Shown: positions 42,619-51,205 of the stretch, in pieces
Position numbering within the stretch: the stretch's first letter is position 1
How the letters are laid out: each line of letters starts with the position of its first letter
Program-made: the position numbers and the translations under genes
The notes under the pieces: generated by a model
The model's database searches: none
The model's input: only the letters and a program-made list of their open reading frames with translations
What the model was told of the DNA's origin: nothing
Origin: Myxococcus llanfairpwllgwyngyllgogerychwyrndrobwllllantysiliogogogochensis
GTDB lineage: Bacteria > Myxococcota > Myxococcia > Myxococcales > Myxococcaceae
Direction: 5' to 3'
Assembly: GCF_006636215.1 (NCBI RefSeq)
Contig: NZ_VIFM01000054.1
Coordinates: forward strand, 1 to 52,578
DNA: 52,578 nt

Positions 42619-43971
42619 ATGTTCATGACGGACCTGCTCTATGCGCGGGCGCAGATGGGCCTGTCGCTCGCGTTCCACATCGTGTTCGCGGCGGCGGGCG
42701 TGGCGTTGCCAGTCCTCATGGTGCTGAGTGACTGGAAGGCGCGGCGCACCGGAGACTCCGACTACCGGAAGCTGAGCCAGAAGCTGGCGAAGGGGACGGC
42801 CATCCTCTTCGCGGTGGGCGCGGTGAGCGGCACGGTGTTGTCGTTCGAGCTGGGCCTGCTGTGGCCGGAGTTCATGGGCCAGTACGGCGAGGTGATTGGG
42901 TTGCCCTTCAGCCTGGAGGGTGTTGCCTTCTTCACCGAGGCCATCTTCCTGGGCATCTATCTGTACGGCCGCGAGCGGGTGTCGCCGGGGCTGCACTTGT
43001 TCTCGGGTGTCATGGTGGCGGTGAGCGGCGCGGCCAGCGCGTTCTTCGTCACGCTGGTCAACGTGTTCATGAATGACCCGTCGGGCTTCGTGGCCACGCC
43101 GCATGGGCCCACGGATATCGAACCGCTGAAGGCGATGTTCAGCCCGGGCTGGCTCACCCAGACGTCGCACGTGCTGCTCTCCTGCTATCAGGCGAGCGCG
43201 TTCGCGATGGCGGGCATCCATGCCTCCGTGCTCTTGCGTCACCCAGGCTCGGCCTTTCATCGCAAGGCGCTGTCGGTGGCGCTGCCGCTCGCGTGTGTCA
43301 CCGCGCTGCTCCAGCCCGTCGTGGGCGACTTGTCCGCCAAGCACGTGGCGAAGGCGCAGCCGGTGAAGCTCGCGGCGATGGAGGGGCAGTTCGAGACGGA
43401 GCGCGGCGCGCCGTTGCGCCTGGGCGGGCTGCCCGACGTGGAGACGGGCACTGTCTCCCATGCGTTGGACATCCCCAACGGCCTGTCCATCCTCGCGTTT
43501 GGCGACCCCAACGCGGAGGTGAAGGGGCTCAACGAGTTCCCACGCGACACGTGGCCGCCGGTGGCGAAGGTACACGTCGCCTTCCAGGTGATGGTGGGCA
43601 CGGGCAGCGCCATGGCGTTGCTGGCGCTGGTGACGCTTGCGTATCGATGGCGGAGGAAGGCGTGGCCGTCGGGTCGGAAGATGATGTGGGCGTGGCTGGT
43701 GTCGGGGCCGCTCGGGCTGGTGGCGTTGGAGGCGGGGTGGCTCGTCACCGAGTGGGGGCGGCAGCCGTGGATTGTCCGGGGCGTCATGCGCACGGCGGAC
43801 GCGGTGACACCGGTGCCGCATCTGGCCGCGCCGTTCTGGACGTTCACCGTCGTGTACGTGTTCCTGGGCGTGGTGGTGGTGGCGCTGTTGAAGCGGCAGG
43901 TGGCGGACACTCTGCCGGACCGCGAGCCGAAGGGTCCTGACGTGAAGGGAGGCGAGGCCCATGTCCACTGA
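42619..43971 (+). CDS. cydA: Cytochrome bd oxidase subunit I (short type)
   Basis: A 450-residue polytopic subunit I of cytochrome bd / cyanide-insensitive oxidase, which reduces O2 to water with quinol. Haem-ligand His is near residue 20 in GLSLAFHIVF; the second His region is SHVLLSCYQASAFAMAGIHA. The GRQPWIVRGVMRTADAVTP block (WGRQPWIVRGVMRTADAV) is the bd signature. The quinol Q-loop is short, so it is a short-Q-loop type with lower quinol selectivity. The start may be ATG 42619 or 42625. It overlaps cydB by 11 bp. Confidence 0.95.
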   Translation: MFMTDLLYARAQMGLSLAFHIVFAAAGVALPVLMVLSDWKARRTGDSDYRKLSQKLAKGTAILFAVGAVSGTVLSFELGLLWPEFMGQYGEVIGLPFSLEGVAFFTEAIFLGIYLYGRERVSPGLHLFSGVMVAVSGAASAFFVTLVNVFMNDPSGFVATPHGPTDIEPLKAMFSPGWLTQTSHVLLSCYQASAFAMAGIHASVLLRHPGSAFHRKALSVALPLACVTALLQPVVGDLSAKHVAKAQPVKLAAMEGQFETERGAPLRLGGLPDVETGTVSHALDIPNGLSILAFGDPNAEVKGLNEFPRDTWPPVAKVHVAFQVMVGTGSAMALLALVTLAYRWRRKAWPSGRKMMWAWLVSGPLGLVALEAGWLVTEWGRQPWIVRGVMRTADAVTPVPHLAAPFWTFTVVYVFLGVVVVALLKRQVADTLPDREPKGPDVKGGEAHVH

Positions 43972-44986
43972 CGCGGTGCTGGGCTTCGTGCTGGCGGGGA
44001 CGTTCGTGCTCTACGCGCTGTTTGGGGGCGCGGACTTCGGCGGCGGGGTGTGGGACCTCTTGTCCTTCGGGCCGCGCAAGGCGGAGCAGCGGGCGCTCAT
44101 CGCTCACGCCATGGGACCGGTGTGGGAGGTGAATCACATCTGGCTCATTGTCGGTGTGGTGTTGTTGTTCGCGGGGTTTCCTCGCGCCTTCGCGGCGCTG
44201 AGCGTGGCGCTGCATGTGCCGCTGACATTGCTGCTGCTGGGCATCGTCTTCCGGGGCGCGGCCTTCACCTTCCGCACGTACGACATGCGGGGCGACGCCG
44301 CGCAGCGGCAGTGGGGCCTGGTGTTCAGCGCGGCGAGCGTCGTCGCGCCGTTGCTGCTGGGCATGTGCGTGGGCGCGGTGGCGAGCGGCTCCATCCGCGT
44401 GGAGGGCAGGGTGGTGGTGAGCGGCTTCTTCGCGTCGTGGCTGTCGCCCTTCGCGTGGGCGGTGGGGGTGCTGGCGCTGGCGCTCTTCGCCTTCCTGGCC
44501 GCGGTGTTCCTCACCCACGAGGCGTCTGGAGCGGAGCTGCGTGAGGACTTCAGGAGGCGCGCGCTCGGGGCGGGGGTGGCCGTGTTCGTCGCGGCGGTGG
44601 CCGTGTTGCTGCTCGCGCGCGAGGGCGCGCCCCGGGTGTGGGAGGGGTTGTCGCGCTCACCCTTCGCGCTGGCGTTGCATGCGGCGACGGGGGTGGCGGC
44701 GGTGACGGCCTTCGCCTTGTTGTGGACGCGTCGCTTCCAGTGGGCGCGGCTGGCGGCGGCGTTCCAGGCCGGGCTCATCGTCCTGGGCTGGGCGGCGTCC
44801 CAGTATCCCTATCTGGTGGTGCCGGACGTGACGCTGCAGGGCGCGGCGGCGAGCCCCGCGACGCAGCGCCTGCTGCTCATCGCGCTCGGGGTGGGAGCGC
44901 TCACGGTGATTCCGTCCATCGCGCTCCTGTTCCGCGTGTTCCGCCCCAGGCCCGAGGGCTCGGCCACGACGGACACTCACGGCTGA
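43961..44986 (+). CDS. cydB: Cytochrome bd oxidase subunit II
   Basis: A 341-residue subunit II with eight or nine membrane helices. The N-terminus LGFVLAGTFVLYALFGGADF then GGGVWDLLSFGPRKAEQRAL and GPVWEVNHIWLIVGVVLLFA is diagnostic. It forms the heterodimer with CydA and is translated from an overlapping start. No cydX-like small gene or cydDC is next to it; an ABC-type exporter at 20084 is too far and too different to be assigned as CydDC. A hairpin follows at 45026. Confidence 0.96.
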   Translation: MSTDAVLGFVLAGTFVLYALFGGADFGGGVWDLLSFGPRKAEQRALIAHAMGPVWEVNHIWLIVGVVLLFAGFPRAFAALSVALHVPLTLLLLGIVFRGAAFTFRTYDMRGDAAQRQWGLVFSAASVVAPLLLGMCVGAVASGSIRVEGRVVVSGFFASWLSPFAWAVGVLALALFAFLAAVFLTHEASGAELREDFRRRALGAGVAVFVAAVAVLLLAREGAPRVWEGLSRSPFALALHAATGVAAVTAFALLWTRRFQWARLAAAFQAGLIVLGWAASQYPYLVVPDVTLQGAAASPATQRLLLIALGVGALTVIPSIALLFRVFRPRPEGSATTDTHG

Positions 44987-45348
44987 TGTGTCCAGGGCGG
45001 AGACACTCCGCCGGATGCGACGCCGTGAGACAGAAAAATCCTGTCTCAATGGAGCACGGGCTTGTAACGCCATGGGGGCGGTTTCTTGCGTGACGCCCGC
45101 ATTTTTGGGTGTCGCGGTTCTGTCCGCTTTGGCGTGGGTAAATGGACTTGTGTGTCTGCCTTTGCTTGGCGTGTGTGACGCCCCGAGTCGTTTTCCAGGC
45201 AGCTCGAATCTTTGATTCCCGAGAGGACGCACCCCGCAGGGGTAGATGTAGGAATGCGTTTTTTCTCACGCAAGGAGTTGCATCCGTCGCGTTGATAAAT
45301 GCAAGACAGTGAGAAGCACCGCTTCTTCCTGACGTGGAGGTCGCCGAT
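44987..45348. other. Intergenic region with hairpin, AT-rich
   Basis: About 360 bp, noticeably AT-richer (runs such as TTTTTTCTCACG near 45260). It has a hairpin at 45026-45048 and must contain the promoter of the di-haem protein gene; the AT-rich block near 45255-45300 is the likeliest place. Confidence 0.5.
45026..45048. terminator. Hairpin TGAGACAG-7-CTGTCTCA
   Basis: Perfect 8-bp arms around AAAAATC, 39 bp after the cydB stop. It may end the cydAB transcript; on the opposite strand the loop is T-rich. An operator is an alternative. Confidence 0.5.
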
Positions 45349-48141
45349 ATGGCTGTCATCCGACGCGCGGTCTTGCTGCTGTGCTTCATTGCGCTCCTGC
45401 TCCCGGGGATGTCTCACGCCGATGAGTCGTTCGTGAACTGGGAGGACCCCCACGTTCACCCGCTGGAGCTGACCCCTGATGGCAATTTGCTGCTGGCGGT
45501 GAACACCGCCGACAACCGGCTGATGGTGTTCGATGTGACGTCGAGGCGGGGGCTGGAGCTGGTGGCCTCCATCCCCGTGGGACTGGACCCCGTGTCGGTG
45601 CGGGCCCGGAGCAACACCGAGGCGTGGGTGGTGAACCACATCTCCGACAGCGTGAGCATCGTCGACCTGCGACGCGGCACCGTGACGGCCACCGTCTATA
45701 CGGATGACGAGCCCGCGGACGTCGTCTTCGCGGGACGCCCGGAGCGGGCCTTCATCACCTGCTCCCAGGTCAACCGCGTGCTGGTGGTGGACCCGCGTCG
45801 TCCGGACGCGACGCCCCGACGCATCACCCTGAAGGGCGAGGACCCGCGTGCGCTCGCGGTGAGCCCCGACGGCCGCTTCGTCTATGCGGCCATCTTCGAG
45901 TCCGGCAATGGCAGCACCATCCTCGGCGGTGGCTCGCTGATTCCGAACGCCTACCCGCCCAACGCCGTGAGCGACGCGCGCGGGCCCTATGGCGGCATCA
46001 ACCCGCCGCCCAACGCGGGCTCCACCTTCTTCCCCGCGCTCAACCCCGCCAACCCGCCGCCTCCGCCCGTGGGCCTCATCGTGCGCAAGAACACGCGAGG
46101 CCAGTGGCTGGACGACAACCGCGCGGACTGGACGGACCTGGTGAGCGGGGCGAATGCCGCCGCCTCCGGTCGCCTCACGGGCTGGGACATGCCGGACCGC
46201 GACCTGGCCATCATCGACGCGGCGTCACTCGACGTCAGCTACGCCACGCGGCTGATGAACGCGAACATGGCGCTGGCCGTGCACCCCTCCGGCTCCGTCA
46301 CGGTGGTGGGCACCGACGCGCGCAACGAGGTGCGCTTCGAGCCGAACGTCAACGGGCGCTTCCTGCGCGTGCTGATGGCGGTGGTGGACCCTCGCCGGCC
46401 GACGTCGCCCTCGGTGCATGACCTCAACCCGCACCTCGACTACGCCACGCCCACGGTGCCCCAGTCCGTGCGGAACCTGTCGGTGGGAGACCCGCGCGGT
46501 ATCGCCTGGAACTCGCGCGGCACGCGGGCCTTCGTGACGGGCATGGGCTCCAACAACGTGGTGGCAGTGGGCCTGGGTGGCGCGCGGCTGGGACAGGTGG
46601 AGGTGGGCGAGGGGCCCACGGGCATCGTGTTCGACGACTCGCGCGACAGGCTCTACGTGCTCAACCGCTTCGGCGCGAGCATCTCCGTGCTGAGCACGGA
46701 CCGGCTGAAGGAGCTGTCACGGGTGGAGTTCTTCGACCCGACGCCCCAGGCCCTCAAGGTGGGCCGCAAGCACCTGTACGACACGCACAAGACGTCGGGC
46801 CTGGGCCACGTGTCCTGCGCGTCGTGCCACATCGACGGGCGCATGGATCGGCTGGGCTGGGATTTGGGAGACCCGACGGGCGCGGTGAAGTCGCTGGCCG
46901 GGCAGAACCTGGGCATGGGCCTGCCGTTGCCGCCCTTCGAGGCGTGGCACCCGATGAAGGGCCCCATGACGACGCAGACGCTCCAGGACATCATCGGCAA
47001 GGAGCCGCTGCACTGGCGCGGAGACCGGGCGAGCCTGGAGGAGTTCAACCCCGCCTTCGAGGGCCTCCAGGGTGACGATGCCCAGCTCACGCCTCGGGAG
47101 ATGAAGGAGCTGCGCTCGTTCCTCGCGACGCTCACCTTCCCGCCCAACCCGTTCCGCAACCTGGACAACTCGCTGCCCCGGAACCTGCCGCTGACGGGCC
47201 ACTACACGACGGGCCGCTTCGCGCCGGCCGGTCAGCCGCTGCCCAATGGCGACGCGACGCGGGGCATGGCGCTGTTCCGTCCGCCGCGCCTGCTCGCGCA
47301 GGGCCTCTTCGCGTGCAACACCTGCCACACCTTCCCGTCGGGCCTCGCCGTCGACATGCAGTGGACCGGCGCCATGTGGATGCCCATGCAGAAGGGCGCC
47401 ATGGGCGAGTCGCACCACGCGCTCGTGTCCACGGATGGCAGCACCAACGTCACGCTCAAGGTGCCGCAGCTGCGCAACGTCTACGAGAAGGTGGGCATGG
47501 AGCTGACGCAGAAGGAGAGCCTGTCCGGCTTCGCCTTCATCCACGACGGCAGCGTGGACTCGCTGGCGCGCTTCATCACCGAGCCGACCTTCAATCCGGA
47601 GAGCGACCAGGAGGTGGCGGACCTCGTCGCGCTGCTGCTGTCCTTCGCGGGCTCGGAGCTGCCGCGCGGCTCGGCCACGGACATGTTCCTGCCGCCGGGG
47701 CCGGACAGCAAGGACTCCCACGCGGCGGTGGGGCAGCAGGTGACCCTGACGACGGCTACGCCCTCCGAGTTCGCCCGGGTGCTGCAGTTCATGTCCCTGG
47801 CGGAGCAGGGCAAGGTGGGGCTGGTGGTGAAGGGGCGCCGACATGGCGAGGAGCGCGGCTTCGCCTATCTCGGCGGCGGCGTGTTCCAGTCGGACCGGGC
47901 CTCGGAGAAGGTGGGGGCGTATCTGCTGCTGGCGGGTGCGCGGCCCGGCGCGGAGCTGACGTACACCGTGGTGCCCGCGGGCTCCGAGCGGCGCATCGGC
48001 GTGGACCGGGACGAGGACGGCATGCTGGACCGGGACGAACTGGACCGGGATCGCAGGCCGGACCGGGCGAATGATGGCCGACGGTTCGTCGAAGGCGAGG
48101 GGGCGGGTCAGAGTGGCCCGCTTGCGACGGCGGATTTGTAA
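45349..48141 (+). CDS. Secreted di-haem beta-propeller protein with Ca-binding-like tail
   Basis: A 930-residue exported protein. The signal IRRAVLLLCFIALLLPGMSHA precedes YVTN/YncE-type propeller blades (LELTPDGNLLLAVNTADNRL, ALAVSPDGRFVYAAIFESG, GIAWNSRGTRAFVTGMGSNN). Two CxxCH haem-c sites follow: SCASCHIDGRMDRLGWDLGD (about 485) and CNTCHTF (about 655). The C-terminus has acidic EF-hand/thrombospondin-3-like repeats (DRDEDGMLDRDELDRD). Order: propeller, cytochrome c, linker, cytochrome c, Ca-like tail. A periplasmic or surface electron-transfer or methylamine-dehydrogenase-like role is plausible; the partner is unknown. GGAGG is eight bases before the ATG at 45349. Confidence 0.9.
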   Translation: MAVIRRAVLLLCFIALLLPGMSHADESFVNWEDPHVHPLELTPDGNLLLAVNTADNRLMVFDVTSRRGLELVASIPVGLDPVSVRARSNTEAWVVNHISDSVSIVDLRRGTVTATVYTDDEPADVVFAGRPERAFITCSQVNRVLVVDPRRPDATPRRITLKGEDPRALAVSPDGRFVYAAIFESGNGSTILGGGSLIPNAYPPNAVSDARGPYGGINPPPNAGSTFFPALNPANPPPPPVGLIVRKNTRGQWLDDNRADWTDLVSGANAAASGRLTGWDMPDRDLAIIDAASLDVSYATRLMNANMALAVHPSGSVTVVGTDARNEVRFEPNVNGRFLRVLMAVVDPRRPTSPSVHDLNPHLDYATPTVPQSVRNLSVGDPRGIAWNSRGTRAFVTGMGSNNVVAVGLGGARLGQVEVGEGPTGIVFDDSRDRLYVLNRFGASISVLSTDRLKELSRVEFFDPTPQALKVGRKHLYDTHKTSGLGHVSCASCHIDGRMDRLGWDLGDPTGAVKSLAGQNLGMGLPLPPFEAWHPMKGPMTTQTLQDIIGKEPLHWRGDRASLEEFNPAFEGLQGDDAQLTPREMKELRSFLATLTFPPNPFRNLDNSLPRNLPLTGHYTTGRFAPAGQPLPNGDATRGMALFRPPRLLAQGLFACNTCHTFPSGLAVDMQWTGAMWMPMQKGAMGESHHALVSTDGSTNVTLKVPQLRNVYEKVGMELTQKESLSGFAFIHDGSVDSLARFITEPTFNPESDQEVADLVALLLSFAGSELPRGSATDMFLPPGPDSKDSHAAVGQQVTLTTATPSEFARVLQFMSLAEQGKVGLVVKGRRHGEERGFAYLGGGVFQSDRASEKVGAYLLLAGARPGAELTYTVVPAGSERRIGVDRDEDGMLDRDELDRDRRPDRANDGRRFVEGEGAGQSGPLATADL

Positions 48142-48201
48142 CCCGTATCGTCTCGCGCGGGGGGCTGCTCGTCAGCCCATACGGTCCTTGGAGGCGTGAG
48201 C

Positions 48202-48600
48202 ATGAAGCTGAAAGTCGCGTATTGGGTTGTCACCGGACTGGTCTCCCTGTCGGCCGCGGTCTCTGCCTTCCTGTATCTGACCGCTGCGCCGAACATGGTC
48301 GCGGCGTTCGAGCACCTGGGCTACCCGGACTACTTCCGGACCATGCTGGGCATCGCGAAGCTGCTGGGCGTGGTGGCGCTGTGGGCCCCCGGGTCTCGCA
48401 CGTTGCGCGAGTGGGCCTATGCGGGCTTCGCCATCGACTTCGTGGCGGCGGCGGTGTCCCACACGGCGATGGGGGACCCGCTGGGCAACACCATCTCGCC
48501 CCTCGTCACCCTGGCCCTGCTGCTCACCTCGCACCAGCTCTGGCACCGCATCTCCGCCGGAGTCGAGGCGGCTCCGGCGGTGCATCCCGCGGGGGCGTGA
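48202..48600 (+). CDS. DoxX-like membrane protein
   Basis: A 132-residue protein with four membrane helices (VAYWVVTGLVSLSAAVSAFL; FRTMLGIAKLLGVVALW; WAYAGFAIDFVAAAVSH; ISPLVTLALLLTSHQLW) and the DoxX-like motif LGYPDYF. GGAGG is seven bases before the ATG at 48202. It probably forms its own transcript after the di-haem gene. Members are linked to redox or small-molecule exchange at the membrane, function unproven. Confidence 0.85.
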   Translation: MKLKVAYWVVTGLVSLSAAVSAFLYLTAAPNMVAAFEHLGYPDYFRTMLGIAKLLGVVALWAPGSRTLREWAYAGFAIDFVAAAVSHTAMGDPLGNTISPLVTLALLLTSHQLWHRISAGVEAAPAVHPAGA

Positions 48601-48618
48601 CGTCCATTGGAAGATGCG

Positions 48619-48646
48619 AGCGCGGCGGTGGTGTCGCCGCCGCGCT
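48619..48646. terminator. Bidirectional terminator-like hairpin
   Basis: AGCGCGGCGG pairs with CCGCCGCGCT (10 bp) around an eight-base loop, between the convergent DoxX-like and WGR-like genes. Confidence 0.6.
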
Positions 48647-48654
48647 GGTAACAC

Positions 48655-49194
48655 TCAGGGCGTGGTGGGCCAGATGACGCGAGGCTCCTCGTCGCCTTTG
48701 GCCACGAGCACGCTGACGTCATCCACCATGTCTTCCGAGTCGAGAGCTTGCAGCACGGTGCGGACCGCCGCGTCGGCGTGCATCACCTGGCAGTGGACGC
48801 GCAGGAAGCCGTCGCGCAGCTCGCCGCCTTCCACCTCGCCGTTGCCCGTCCAGCCGAGGGCGTCCGTGAGGAGCTCCTCGACGGCGACGCGCTTCTCCAC
48901 GTCGTGTCCGGTGCCCTTGCCCTCGATGGGGTACTGGACGATGAGCGTGGCCATGGCGTCGAGCTCGGGCTCATCGTAGTCCTGCTCGATGAGCGGGCCG
49001 GCGGCGTCGGCGATGGCGAAGTCGGGGTCCTCTTCCGGGGGGAGGGGCGTGTCCTTCTGTTCGCCCACTTCGCCCACGGTGCCCCAGTGCGTGGTGAGCA
49101 CGCCCTCATGCACCCAGACCTCCCAGAAACGGAGGCTGTCGCCTTCCTTTTTGTAAAGCTTCAGCACGGAATACCCCAGGGGAGGGCCCTCCAT
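48655..49194 (-). CDS. WGR-like domain protein
   Basis: A 179-residue soluble protein whose N-terminus (VLKLYKKEGDSLRFWEVWVH, then GVLTTHWGTVGEVGEQKDTP) resembles a WGR domain. The C-terminal half is mixed alpha/beta (ELDAMATLIVQYPIEGKGTG, LRVHCQVMHADAAVRTVLQA). No catalytic motif. The start is unsettled: ATG 49194, ATG 49218, or a GTG at 49167 that has GGGG eight bases upstream and would begin exactly at the WGR strand. WGR domains bind nucleic acid ends in PARPs and related proteins; here the role is unknown. Confidence 0.65.
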   Translation of the reverse strand: MEGPPLGYSVLKLYKKEGDSLRFWEVWVHEGVLTTHWGTVGEVGEQKDTPLPPEEDPDFAIADAAGPLIEQDYDEPELDAMATLIVQYPIEGKGTGHDVEKRVAVEELLTDALGWTGNGEVEGGELRDGFLRVHCQVMHADAAVRTVLQALDSEDMVDDVSVLVAKGDEEPRVIWPTTP

Positions 49195-49251
49195 AGCATG
49201 GCGTCCGGCTGGCGCCATCCAGGGTGCTGGCCCGCCGTGTCCGGGGCCCGT

Positions 49252-50022
49252 TCAGAAGGCGCGGCCCTGTCCGCCGTCCACGGGGAGCGTGGCCCCCGTC
49301 ACCCAGCGAGCGCGCTCCGAGCAGAGGAAGGTCACCACGTCCGCTACCTCCTCGGGCGAGCCGAAGCGACCCCAGGGCAGCTCGTCCTTCACCATCTTCG
49401 CGACCTTCTCCGGGTCGGCCTTCTGGCGTTTGTCCCAGCTTCCCCCGGGGAAGAGGATGGAGCCGGGCGCCACGCCGTTGACGCGGATGTGGTGGCGCGC
49501 GAGGTCCACGGCCATCTCCTTGGTGAGCGCGGTGAGGCCCGCCTTGGCGGTGGTGTAGGGCGCGCTGGTGGCGTACTCGCGGCCGTAGATGGAATTGATG
49601 TGGACGATGGTGCCGCCGCCCTTCGCGCGCATGACCTCCACGGCGCGCTGGCTGCACCACACGGCGGACATGAGGTTGCGGTCGAGCACGGCGGTCCACT
49701 GCTCCGCCGTGGCCGAGTCGAAGGCGCCCGCGCCGCCGCTGCCGCCCACGTTGTTGACGAGGATGTCCAGCGTGCCGAACGCGCGCACCGCCGCGTCCAC
49801 CGCCGCCACGGCGCCCGCCAGGGTGGCCACGTCCGCGACGACGGTGGCGACGTCCGCGCCCGCCGCGCGCAGCTCCTTCGCGGCGGCGTCCAGTGCCTCC
49901 GCGCCCCGTGCGCTGAGACACACCCGTGCGCCCTCGCGAGCCAGCGCCGCCACCGTGGCCCGTCCAATGCCTCGGCTGCTGCCGGTGACGAGGGCCGCCT
50001 TGCCTTTGAGCTCCAGTTCCAT
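49252..50022 (-). CDS. Short-chain dehydrogenase/reductase
   Basis: A 256-residue classical SDR. The Rossmann cofactor site is ALVTGSSRGIGRATVAALAR (TGxxxGIG), with NNVG in DILVNNVGGSGG, catalytic Ser in HINSIYGREY, and Tyr/Lys in APYTTAKAGLTALT (YxxxK). The C-terminus VTGATLPVDGGQGRAF is the usual SDR ending. Related to 3-oxoacyl-ACP reductase-type enzymes; substrate unknown. The ATG at 50022 begins MELELKGKAALVTGS. Confidence 0.93.
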   Translation of the reverse strand: MELELKGKAALVTGSSRGIGRATVAALAREGARVCLSARGAEALDAAAKELRAAGADVATVVADVATLAGAVAAVDAAVRAFGTLDILVNNVGGSGGAGAFDSATAEQWTAVLDRNLMSAVWCSQRAVEVMRAKGGGTIVHINSIYGREYATSAPYTTAKAGLTALTKEMAVDLARHHIRVNGVAPGSILFPGGSWDKRQKADPEKVAKMVKDELPWGRFGSPEEVADVVTFLCSERARWVTGATLPVDGGQGRAF

Positions 50023-50119
50023 GGAGCCGGGTTCTACTTCAGGTCACCCGGGAGCCAACGCCGTCCGCGCGACACCTGACGCCTGTTTCACACGGCGGCT
50101 CCCGCGCCGGTTGTGGGGG

Positions 50120-51094
50120 CTACCGTGGGTTGACGGGGCGCGGGGTGAGCGCCTGGATGGCAAGCCACTCGACGGCGTCTTCCCACAGGGTGTCGCGGAA
50201 GTTCTCCCGGAAGAAGCCGAAGTGGCCGATGGCCTGGCCCACGTCCTTCGGGGTCAGCCGGCGGTGCTCCACCAGCGCGTCCGCGTAGAACGACAGCAGG
50301 TGCTCCACGGAGGCCTTCGAGGCGATGGGGTCGTCCGAGAAGCTGTAGGCCCGCAGCGGCAGGTACAGCGACGCGAAGGCCTCGCGGCGTGCCTCACCCC
50401 CCTCGCTGAGCAGGTAGTCCGGGGACAGGCACCAGCGCGCCCACTGCGCGGCCACGCCCGCGGGCAGGTCCTCCGCCGTCCCCGCCCAGCCCGGCAGCTT
50501 GCCGAAGGCCCGCGTCAGCACGGGCGTGAGCACGCGCCAGTTGAGCGCCATGCGCAGTCGCTGGGGGAAGAGCTTGTAGTAGCCGGAGCCCGTCGCCACG
50601 TTCAGCAGCGCGGACACCTCGCGCGCGTTCTCCGCCAGCCCGAGCAACTGGCCACCCACGCTGTGGCCCACCATCAGCAGGCGTCGCCCCGGGAAGCGCT
50701 CGCGCATCGCGGCGATGGCGCCCGCGAGGTCCTGGCTTCCCCAGTCCTCCATGCGCGCGCCGAAGCTCGTGAGGGTGTCCGGGCGTGAGCCGCCAATGCC
50801 CCGGTAGTCGAAGGTGACGGTGGGAAAGCCCCGGCGCGCGAGGAAGGACGCGAAGCGCGAGTAGTACCGCTGACGCGCTCCCGTGGCTCCGGCCAGCAGC
50901 ACCACCGCGCCGACCTCCGCGCCTTCGTGGGGGAAGAGGGTTGCGGCCAGCGGGTAGCCGTCCTGGGCCTTGAGTCGAAAGGGGACGCCCGGGCTCGTGC
51001 CCTGGGTGACCGCCGTCAGTCTGTCCTCCTGGGGGATGCTCCGCACCGAGGGGACCGTGTCTTGCTCCAGCGCCGTCGCATGTGACATGGACAT
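50120..51094 (-). CDS. Alpha/beta hydrolase
   Basis: A 324-residue alpha/beta hydrolase. An oxyanion-type strand lies in VVLLAGATGARQRYYSRFAS, the aromatic-rich FPTVTFDYRGIGGSRPDTL follows, the nucleophile elbow is MVGHSVGGQLLG (Ser), an Asp lies in YSFSDDPIASKASVEHLL and the His in IGHFGFFRE. CAGGAG lies six bases before the ATG at 51094. It is divergent from the LysR gene at 51206, the likely regulator. The substrate is unknown; probably a small ester or lipid. Confidence 0.88.
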   Translation of the reverse strand: MSMSHATALEQDTVPSVRSIPQEDRLTAVTQGTSPGVPFRLKAQDGYPLAATLFPHEGAEVGAVVLLAGATGARQRYYSRFASFLARRGFPTVTFDYRGIGGSRPDTLTSFGARMEDWGSQDLAGAIAAMRERFPGRRLLMVGHSVGGQLLGLAENAREVSALLNVATGSGYYKLFPQRLRMALNWRVLTPVLTRAFGKLPGWAGTAEDLPAGVAAQWARWCLSPDYLLSEGGEARREAFASLYLPLRAYSFSDDPIASKASVEHLLSFYADALVEHRRLTPKDVGQAIGHFGFFRENFRDTLWEDAVEWLAIQALTPRPVNPR

Positions 51095-51168
51095 CGCGTT
51101 CTCCTGTCGTTCGCGCGGGGCCGCCAAGGGAGCCGCCGCTTCCAGGGTCCGAGATAGCGCCGGAAGTG

Positions 51169-51203
51169 CTGCGGGAATGCAGGGCTTTGCTGCACCATTG
51201 CAG
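51169..51203. promoter_or_regulatory. LysR-type box pair
   Basis: Two inverted repeats, CTGC-GGGAAT-GCAG (51169-51182) and CTGCA-CCAT-TGCAG (51190-51203), lie between the divergent hydrolase and LysR genes. Both contain the T-N11-A style spacing expected for LysR binding. The second ends at the ATG of the LysR gene if translation begins at 51206. Confidence 0.5.
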
Positions 51204-51205
51204 GC

